A stretch of 12,952 nt of DNA from an uncultured Lachnospiraceae bacterium. Lineage in GTDB: Bacteria; Bacillota; Clostridia; Lachnospirales; Lachnospiraceae. How positions within the stretch are numbered: position 1 is the first letter of the stretch; every line of letters starts with the position of its first letter. The position numbers and the translations under genes were made by a program. The DNA lies in assembly GCA_902783445.1 (NCBI GenBank), contig CACZQX010000196.1, positions 1 through 12,952 of the forward strand, given 5' to 3'. Shown here piece by piece: positions 6,126 to 11,695 of this stretch. The notes below the pieces were generated by a model that made no database searches, had not been told where the DNA came from, and saw nothing but the letters and a program-made list of their open reading frames with translations.

Positions 6126-7541
6126 TCAGTTTGTCAAAATGAGCAAAAGCACGAACAAAGCCGTTATTATCCACACACCCGCTTTAATCTTTTTAATCTG
6201 CTTTGTGAAAACAAGCATAATAACATACCCTATCATACCGAATGCTATTCCGTATGCTACATTATAGGCGAACGGAGTCATAACAACGGCAAGAAATGCA
6301 GGTATGGCTATGGTAATATCCTTAAAATCAATATCTTTAAATGAGCATGCCATAGTAACACCGATAAAAACCACGGCACCTGATGTAGCGCATGATGGCA
6401 TTAGGTTTGCAATAGGGCTCAAAAACAGCGTTATTGCAAAAAACATGGATGCAAATACCGCCGTAAGGCCTGTTTTTCCACCTGCCAAAACTCCGGCGGC
6501 GGATTCCATATAAGCCGTAAGAGATGCATTTCCAAACAGACCCGAAGCTACGCTTCCTATAGAGTCCGAAAGCATGGCGCTTGTCATTCTCGGTATTTCG
6601 CCATCCTTAGTCAGCATATTTCCCCTTGCGCAAGCACCGTATAATGACCCTAATGACCCAAAAGTATCTACCATGAAAAATGATAACAAAGAAACAATAA
6701 AGCTGAAAACAAACTTTGAAAAACCCTCTGCCTCAATAAAGGCGCTAAAGTCTGTTCCCTCTGTGAAAGCTACGCCAAGGGACATTTCTTTAAACTCGCT
6801 AAATGCCTGCGCCGGGCTTACCATTTGCATGCTTTCGCTTAAATTCTCATAAAATCCCGGAATGGCAAGTCCCAAAAGATAATAAAGACCCATCCCCATA
6901 AGAATTCCTATTATTATGGCTGCTTTTACTCCCTTTAGAGTTAGTATTACAATGATAAAGAAAACGACAATGGATATAACCAGGGGCAAAGCTCCCAAAA
7001 AGCCTCCATCCAAAAGATTAAGTGAAGCAAGGGTCAAGCCGGAATCTGCGCTGTTAACAACGATTCCGGCGTTTTTTAAGCCTACCAAAGCTATAAACAA
7101 GCCCATTCCCGGAACAATTGCCGTTTTTACAGCTTGGGGAATCGTATTAAACAGCTTTTTCCTTATACCGCAAGCGGAAAAAAGCAGGTATATAAGACCG
7201 CAAATAAGTATCATAAAGGATGCGTTTGCGTAACTCATGCCGAATTTGATGCATATTGTATATACAAACATGGCATTTGAGCTCATACTGATGGAAATTC
7301 CAAAAGGCAGTTTTGCCAGCACACCCATAAGTAAGGTTCCGATAACGGTACACAGTCCGGTGGATATAAAAACCGCATTAAAAGAAACTCCCAAAACGTT
7401 TTCTCCCGTTCCGAAAGGATTGGAAAACATATTGGCATTTACGAAATAGATATAGACCATAGAAAAGAAAACAGCAAGTCCCGCGCTGAACTCCCCGCGA
7501 ATAGTCGTTTTGTTTTCTTTAAGCTTAAAATAATCTTTCAC
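6126..7541 (-). CDS. NCS2-family permease, AzgA-type, divergent (first paralogue)
   Basis: Second member of the same transporter family, 471 residues, and clearly paralogous to the protein encoded just downstream. Shared landmarks include TTIRGEFSAGLAVFFSMVYI (12-31), PGMGLFIALVGLKNAGIVV (144-162), SLTAYMESAAGVLAGGKTGLTAV (from 340, with Glu346) and FLSPIANLMPSCATSGAVVFIGV (from 373). It departs from the family at two usual substrate-site positions. The TM3 motif reads PFGISISMSSNAMF (79-92) in place of PFGQAPGMGLNAFF, and the TM8 DxFD motif reads DTFG (292-295), losing the second Asp. It starts with GTG: a TAA stop immediately precedes it in frame, GGGGGG lies 4 nt upstream, and the next Met is already inside TM1. 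It sits between the hydrolase (27 bp gap) and the second permease. The substrate may differ from ordinary purines. Confidence 0.88.
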   Translation of the reverse strand: MKDYFKLKENKTTIRGEFSAGLAVFFSMVYIYFVNANMFSNPFGTGENVLGVSFNAVFISTGLCTVIGTLLMGVLAKLPFGISISMSSNAMFVYTICIKFGMSYANASFMILICGLIYLLFSACGIRKKLFNTIPQAVKTAIVPGMGLFIALVGLKNAGIVVNSADSGLTLASLNLLDGGFLGALPLVISIVVFFIIVILTLKGVKAAIIIGILMGMGLYYLLGLAIPGFYENLSESMQMVSPAQAFSEFKEMSLGVAFTEGTDFSAFIEAEGFSKFVFSFIVSLLSFFMVDTFGSLGSLYGACARGNMLTKDGEIPRMTSAMLSDSIGSVASGLFGNASLTAYMESAAGVLAGGKTGLTAVFASMFFAITLFLSPIANLMPSCATSGAVVFIGVTMACSFKDIDFKDITIAIPAFLAVVMTPFAYNVAYGIAFGMIGYVIMLVFTKQIKKIKAGVWIITALFVLLLILTN

Positions 7542-7568
7542 TTAACCCCCCGGTATTTAAAAAGAAAT

Positions 7569-8249
7569 CTAATTTCTTATAAATTCTGCTACAGCCGCAT
7601 TGTATTCCAGTGGTTTTTTGTAGCAAATGGAATGATTTCCATTAATCAAAATAAGTTTTGCATGGGGAATGGTATCCGCCATAAGCCTTGTGTGACTTTC
7701 TTTTACAATATCATGTGTTCCCGCAATTACAAGGGTTTGTGCCTTTATTGATGCAAGTTCTTCCAAAGTTATATTCGGCTCATTAACCATAAGACCGTAC
7801 ATTTCGTTGACTGCATGAGCTTTTTTATTGATTTTTTTGAAAATTCCGCTTACAAAATACACAAAAATCGTAAATGTATTAAAGTAAAATTTAAGTCCCG
7901 GTCGCACAAAATTTGCCCCGTTTAAGATAAGTTTTTCAACTTTTTCCGGGTATTTAAGGACAAATTCCAAGGCAATATTGCCGCCGTCGGAAAAGCCTAA
8001 AATGTGAGCTTTGTTTATTTCGTGCTCATTCATAAATTTTGCCAAATCGTCCGCAAACTGCTTGATTGTAAAAGCTGCCTCTCCTCTTTTGCTCTTTCCG
8101 TGTCCTCTCGTATCAAGAGCATACACATGAAAATCCTTGGAAAATTCTTTGATTTGTGCCTTAAAGCAGGACATATTTCCACTGTTTCCGTGTAATAAAA
8201 TGAGGGGAAATCCCTCTCCTTTTTCAATAAAATGATGTTTAAAATTCAT
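7569..8249 (-). CDS. Alpha/beta hydrolase, first gene of the permease operon
   Basis: Probable soluble serine hydrolase of the alpha/beta-fold family with unknown substrate. From the ATG at 8249 it has 226 residues. Visible motifs are the oxyanion segment LLHGNSGN (18-25), LDTRGHGKS (45-53), the nucleophile elbow GFSDGG (Ser87), Asp180 in AGTHD and His206 in NGNHS, giving a complete triad. Residues 121-138 form a hydrophobic lid-like stretch. An in-frame ATG lies 9 codons upstream (8276), but its GGTGG is only 1 nt away, while the ATG at 8249 has CGGAG (8256-8260) at 6 nt, so the shorter form is preferred. It is the first gene of a leftward operon with two NCS2 permeases, which suggests action on an imported base-like or ester compound; that link is inference. 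Confidence 0.85.
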   Translation of the reverse strand: MNFKHHFIEKGEGFPLILLHGNSGNMSCFKAQIKEFSKDFHVYALDTRGHGKSKRGEAAFTIKQFADDLAKFMNEHEINKAHILGFSDGGNIALEFVLKYPEKVEKLILNGANFVRPGLKFYFNTFTIFVYFVSGIFKKINKKAHAVNEMYGLMVNEPNITLEELASIKAQTLVIAGTHDIVKESHTRLMADTIPHAKLILINGNHSICYKKPLEYNAAVAEFIRN

Positions 8250-8361
8250 GGTTTTCTCCGTTTTTTTATAATTCATCCACCGATTTTAATCCGGTTTTCG
8301 ACTCTAATTCGTCCGGTTTTTTTAGTATTTACAGTGCTTTTTCGAAGAATAATCTATATAA

Positions 8362-8390
8362 AGTATACCATTGTTTCATATTTTTGCCAT
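8362..8390 (-). promoter_or_regulatory. Extended -10 promoter for the hydrolase-permease operon
   Basis: On the minus strand TGG-TATACT (8362-8370) forms a TGn-extended -10, with ATGGCA (8385-8390) 17 bp upstream as a four-of-six -35. The leader is about 105 nt to the hydrolase ATG. It contains repeated ACCGGA words and a weak bulged hairpin, but no purine riboswitch core that I could find. Confidence 0.45.
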
Positions 8391-8403
8391 CCAAAAAGGT
8401 TAT

Positions 8404-8433
8404 TTGATTTGACTTTTGGGATATATGTATACT
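8404..8433 (+). promoter_or_regulatory. Candidate promoter of the lost AraC-type gene
   Basis: TTGATT (8404-8409), an 18-bp spacer and TATACT (8428-8433) form a reasonable promoter on the plus strand, followed by GGGAGG at 8442-8447. No suitable start codon in the cupin frame follows at normal spacing, so it may be a relic or chance. Confidence 0.3.
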
Positions 8434-8435
8434 TT

Positions 8436-8627
8436 TATTATGGGAGGCGGTGCTTCGGCGCGGGTTTTCAGCCTCCCCTTATGCATTCCCACGAATCTTT
8501 TGAACTTGTTTATGTTTTGGAGGGACGCGCAAAACAAGTGATGTATGGAACGTCTTTCGAGATAAAAAAGGGAGATTTTTTAATACTGTCTCCCGATATG
8601 ATGGATTCTTACAAGCATTCGTCTTAA
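8436..8627 (+). pseudogene. Remnant of an AraC-type regulator (cupin fragment)
   Basis: The plus frame ending at 8627 reads GFQPPLMHSHESFELVYVLEG, then an IKKGDFLILSPDM segment, then stops. This is the typical first half of the sugar-sensing cupin domain of AraC-family regulators (H-x-H, E-x-x-Y-V-L-x-G, G-D-x-x-x-x-x-P). The rest of the cupin and both helix-turn-helix units are absent, and the reading frame upstream of about 8436 does not look like protein. The only in-frame Met near the domain (8481) has no ribosome binding site. It lies divergently beside the hydrolase-permease operon and could be the relic of its regulator. A very small functional cupin is possible but unlikely. The stretch 8628-8700 holds nothing recognisable. 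Confidence 0.6.
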
Positions 8628-8700
8628 CAATGCGGCAAAAATGCTTAGCACAACCACTCTTTCCATTGCCGAAATATACTTTCTTTGCGTCCTATATACA

Positions 8701-8732
8701 AACACCGGTTGGTCTTTCGACTAACCGGTGTT
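8701..8732 (-). terminator. Intrinsic terminator of the lipoprotein gene
   Basis: A 14-bp stem (8701-8714 with 8719-8732, core AACACCGGTT/AACCGGTGTT) has one mismatch on the minus strand (a G-U wobble on the plus strand). Read leftward it closes with a GAAA tetraloop and continues into TTTGTATATA. It begins 3 bp past the stop codon of the gene ending at 8736. Confidence 0.85.
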
Positions 8733-8735
8733 ATT

Positions 8736-9761
8736 CTATCTGTCTTTAATTTTATCCATTCTTTCGTTAACTCTTTGTTGAACCTCACGGTAGTATACAA
8801 GCTCATTATCATTGAACTCAGGTACATTCAACGAGCTGAATTTGCTTGTTGCGTCGTTAAACTTATCCATCCAGGCATCATAATCTTTTTGTTGCAACGG
8901 AGACCCCGTATATATGGCCATAAAATCACAATAGCCGTTCATGGTCTTTTCGTAGTATTGAAGAGTATCTCTGATACCCGGTGTTATTTTATTCATATCC
9001 GCAAGGGACGTTGTAGTTTCGGTCTCCCCTTTGGTTGTTTCCGTCGGAGGCGGTGTGGTTTCCGCAATGTTAGGAACATCGGTTTCATACTTTGAATAAA
9101 TGGCAACATCCATTATTTTAAAATATGAGCTGTATTTAACTATAACCGTATTGCCGTCCAAATCCTTTGCCGAGTACTTGTTCTCGTCTTTGTAATAGCT
9201 GTAATTGAAGCCTTTTTCCCTGCACTGAGCCACATAAGACTCAAATTGTTTCGTTTTGATTTCCGCTACGGCTACCTTAAAATCCGCCGGGGATTCTTCC
9301 ATACCGTAACCTTTGTTGGAATCCGGTGCGGGAAGCATGGCTCCCATACCCGATTTCGGCCAAACAATGGCTCCTATTTCATTCGGTGCCCTAAAATCGA
9401 TTGTAATGGTGCGATTTTCGTATTCCAGTTTCAATCGATATCTGTCCATATTCCAGGCATCATATGTGGATTCTTTTGACTCAACGTCAATGTCAAAACC
9501 GTTTCTTCTGCACATATCGGCATAATAATCAAAATCATCTCTTGTAACCTTGTCGATTTCAACATAAAACTCTCTTTCGTTATTTGTTATAAGCTGACAG
9601 TTTGGATTCATGGGATCCGGAAGCAGCGCCCCAAGACCCGTTGTGGGCCAAGCAAAGCTTTCGACTTCTTCTTCCTCCTCACCGCAAGCAACAAGTCCGA
9701 TTGCAAAGCAGCAAACGCAAAGCGCAAATATAATTAACCTTTTTAAAAACTTAAAATTCAT
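8736..9761 (-). CDS. Lipoprotein with duplicated WP-G-LP domain and helical C-terminus
   Basis: Probable membrane-anchored surface lipoprotein of 341 residues; function unknown. A basic N-terminus, a hydrophobic core (9-22) and lipobox LVAC give Cys26 as the lipidation site, followed by the acidic run GEEEEEVE. Two repeats of about 90 residues follow: WPTTGLGALLPDP (38-50) and WPKSGMGAMLPAP (134-146) each open a unit that continues with a V/I-x-x-x-x-x-x-F-x-x-Y segment, a C-R-x-x-GF turn and a final beta-rich stretch. A Thr/Pro/Glu-rich linker (233-252) leads to a helical C-terminal domain (about 255-341) with YCDFM and ELVYYREVQQRVNERM, resembling a family I remember from clostridial lipoproteins as DUF6591; that name is from memory and uncertain. 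The ATG has GGAG at a normal distance. It is monocistronic, with its own terminator. Confidence 0.88.
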   Translation of the reverse strand: MNFKFLKRLIIFALCVCCFAIGLVACGEEEEEVESFAWPTTGLGALLPDPMNPNCQLITNNEREFYVEIDKVTRDDFDYYADMCRRNGFDIDVESKESTYDAWNMDRYRLKLEYENRTITIDFRAPNEIGAIVWPKSGMGAMLPAPDSNKGYGMEESPADFKVAVAEIKTKQFESYVAQCREKGFNYSYYKDENKYSAKDLDGNTVIVKYSSYFKIMDVAIYSKYETDVPNIAETTPPPTETTKGETETTTSLADMNKITPGIRDTLQYYEKTMNGYCDFMAIYTGSPLQQKDYDAWMDKFNDATSKFSSLNVPEFNDNELVYYREVQQRVNERMDKIKDR

Positions 9762-9928
9762 GTTTTCTCCATAATCAAATATAACTATATAAGCAAATAT
9801 ATATTAATTGCTTCATCTAATATTATAGTGATTGGAAGCCAAAAAATCCAGTATAAGCTTGCCTCATCGGATAGGCATCTCAAACCAAGTCTATGATATT
9901 GCAAGAGCGCATTTTTCCGTCGTCATTC

Positions 9929-9965
9929 AAAAAGCAGCCAAAATCAAAGATTTCAGCTGCTTTTT
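9929..9965. terminator. Bidirectional terminator at the end of the esterase remnant
   Basis: AAAAAGCAGC (9929-9938) and GCTGCTTTTT (9956-9965) form a perfect 10-bp stem, continued by an inner AAATC/GATTT stem (9941-9945, 9949-9953) around AAA. T-runs exist in both directions. It sits 24 bp past the stop codon at 9990 of the leftward esterase remnant. The rest of the gap to the lipoprotein gene (9762-9928) holds only a small TGCCT/AGGCA hairpin (9860-9877) and a TATAAT word near 9825 that may belong to the lipoprotein promoter. Confidence 0.8.
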
Positions 9966-9989
9966 CATGGTGGTAAAAAGGAAAAAACA

Positions 9990-11059
9990 TTATTTAAAAA
10001 GAATATCTTTTGCCGTGTACAGATAATATGCCATGTACTGCATTACATGCTTGAAGTCCGAACAAGTATAATAGAAGTTGTTCTCCTGCCTGTCAAGTCC
10101 GTAAGAGAACATATCAGGCTGCTCAATAAAATATTTCATCTGCGTTCTCATTTGAGGGATATCCGTTTCATCTCCGGACTGGGCTATAATAAAGAAATCC
10201 AGCTCAGGATGGGCTTTTATAGGCTCGGTTACATACTCAAACGCCATGGCATCCGTCCACTCGCTATCTCCTGTTTTGCCAAGTTCCACACCTTCAGGCA
10301 AACAATTGCAGCTTGTAGGCAGCCAGTAAGTAAAGTATTCAAAATCATGATTAAACAAATACCAGGTACATGCCGAACCCCTTGAAAATCCACCCCAGGC
10401 TCTGTGGTCTCTTGTTGCTTTTATTCCTTCCGGTGAAAAATCCGTACAGTATACATTCAATTGGCTTTCCACTGCCGGAATAAGGTCTTTTACAACCTCT
10501 TCATGGTACATTGCAGGTATTCCGTCATATCTGCCGTCTCCTGCAATTACTCCTTCTTCAACCGTCACATCATCCTTGTCTATATCAAGGTAATATGTAG
10601 GGCATACGATTATACAAGGATCCATTACCCCATGTTCCGGATCGAATAAATTATCCAGAAGTGTTTTAAATTGTGCCGTTGGAATATCCAAATCAAACCA
10701 GTTGCTCGGTGAACAATCATTTCCGTGCCTTTATACTGCGTATCATATGTGTTGTATGCATCCGGAAGTTTATCAAATACAAGTTCCCAATCTAACACTC
10801 CCTCGGTCTTTACCTGTGTAAAAGCCGTAAAGTCATCGGAAGCAGCACCTGCTGCTCCCGATTCATTTTTAACCGTTTCCGATGAAAAATCTTTTCCGTC
10901 AAGGAAAGCCTTGATAACTTCTTCACCCGATGCATAAATAGCATCCAAAGGCAAAAACGTACCCATACCTGCGTCGTCCGTACAGGTCATTTTTCCTTTG
11001 TCGTCATAGGTACCGGAAATGGAAAGGGTGTTGAGATGTTTTTTAATAAGTGATATCAT
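9990..11059 (-). pseudogene. Broken feruloyl-esterase-like (esterase D) gene
   Basis: Two overlapping minus-strand frames make up one damaged gene for an alpha/beta-fold esterase of the type that trims plant cell-wall esters. The upstream piece (11059 to about 10730) reads through GVLDWELVFDKLPDAYNTYDTQYKG, then runs into nonsense and a stop at 10625. The downstream frame resumes with NDCSPSNWFDLDIPTAQFKTLLDNL and runs intact to 9990. It carries the nucleophile elbow GGFSRGS (Ser103 counted from codon 10691), Asp174 or Asp177, and His215 in DFKHVMQY. Between the pieces the usual segment with the oxyanion-hole HGG motif is missing, so this is a frameshift plus probable deletion rather than a single-base slip. 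The upstream piece has no signal peptide and starts abruptly where the divergent AraC remnant begins, so its 5' end is also lost. An assembly error is an alternative. Confidence 0.75.
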
Positions 11060-11663
11060 TTGCTGCCGAAAACAAATATCTTCCTACCTGTTTTCTGATT
11101 CCTCAGGGCAAACAATTATATATACAACGTTGGCCGCGCTACATGCCAAATGTGAATTTTTATCATAAAGATGCTATCGAAATACACTATGTTTTGAAAG
11201 GCAATGTTTGTCACGTTGTAAATAGCACAAAATATGTTCTGGAAGAAGGTGATATGTGCTTTATTGCTCCCAACACATCCTATTCTCTTTTTATTGCCGA
11301 TGATAATGTTGTTATGCTGTCGATCATTGTTTATACCGACACCTTAAAAAACATATTAAACAATATAGTTTCATCCGACGATATATTATCTGATTTTTTT
11401 CAAACCGATACATGACTTTGTCTTTGGAAATGATATGTATCAGGCTTTTGCAAAAACACAGAGCACATATAATATCCGGCAGCAATGCAATTAAAAATGC
11501 CCCGGGAATTACCGTAATAATGGATTATGCCTACTCCAACTACGAAACCATAACGCTTGAAGAGCTTGCCCAAAAATACAACTACTCATACAGCTATCTT
11601 TCAAGTCTCGTTAAAAAGCACTACGGCAGAAGCTTCAATGCAATAATGAAAGAATACAATTAA
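11050..11663 (+). pseudogene. Broken AraC-family transcriptional regulator
   Basis: Two plus-strand frames form a damaged AraC-family regulator. The first (11050-11415) begins at a GTG without a convincing ribosome binding site and encodes the cupin domain: IQRWPRYMPNVNFYHKD, EIHYVLKGNVCHVV, LEEGDMCFIAPNTSYSLF and DDILSDFF. The second (11412-11663) overlaps it by ATGA and encodes a linker plus the first helix-turn-helix, ITLEELAQKYNYSYSYLSSLVKKHYGRSFNAIMKEYN. Compared with full-length members I remember, the N-terminal 50 or so residues, about 50-60 residues between DDILSDFF and the linker, and the whole second helix-turn-helix are missing. It is probably nonfunctional. The ATGA overlap could couple translation of two half-proteins, but the losses at both ends argue for decay. 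It is divergent from the esterase remnant, which it may once have controlled. Confidence 0.7.
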
Positions 11664-11692
11664 AGGGATGCGACATAAATGCGCATCCCTTT
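11662..11692. terminator. Intrinsic terminator between AraC remnant and methyltransferase-STAS gene
   Basis: AAAGGGATGCG (11662-11672) and CGCATCCCTTT (11682-11692) form a perfect 11-bp stem with a 9-nt loop. It overlaps the last stop of the AraC remnant and lies 3 bp past the stop of the leftward gene. The T-runs are short on both sides. Confidence 0.7.
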
Positions 11693-11695
11693 GTA

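Noticed and set aside
8274..8276. Upstream ATG as start of the alpha/beta hydrolase
   Set aside because: Its only Shine-Dalgarno-like GGTGG is 1 nt away, while the ATG at 8249 has CGGAG at a proper distance and begins just before the conserved fold.
8250..8355. Purine riboswitch in the leader of the permease operon
   Set aside because: The conserved purine aptamer core words and its three-stem layout are not visible; only weak ACCGGA repeats and a bulged hairpin occur.
8232..8435. Upstream part of the 131-codon frame containing the cupin fragment
   Set aside because: It overlaps the hydrolase start and its promoter, is low-complexity and hydrophobic in translation, and lacks a ribosome binding site.
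9832..10026. Plus-strand open frame of 64 codons in the lipoprotein-esterase gap
   Set aside because: No ribosome binding site, it runs through the bidirectional terminator and into the esterase gene on the other strand, and it has no recognisable domain.
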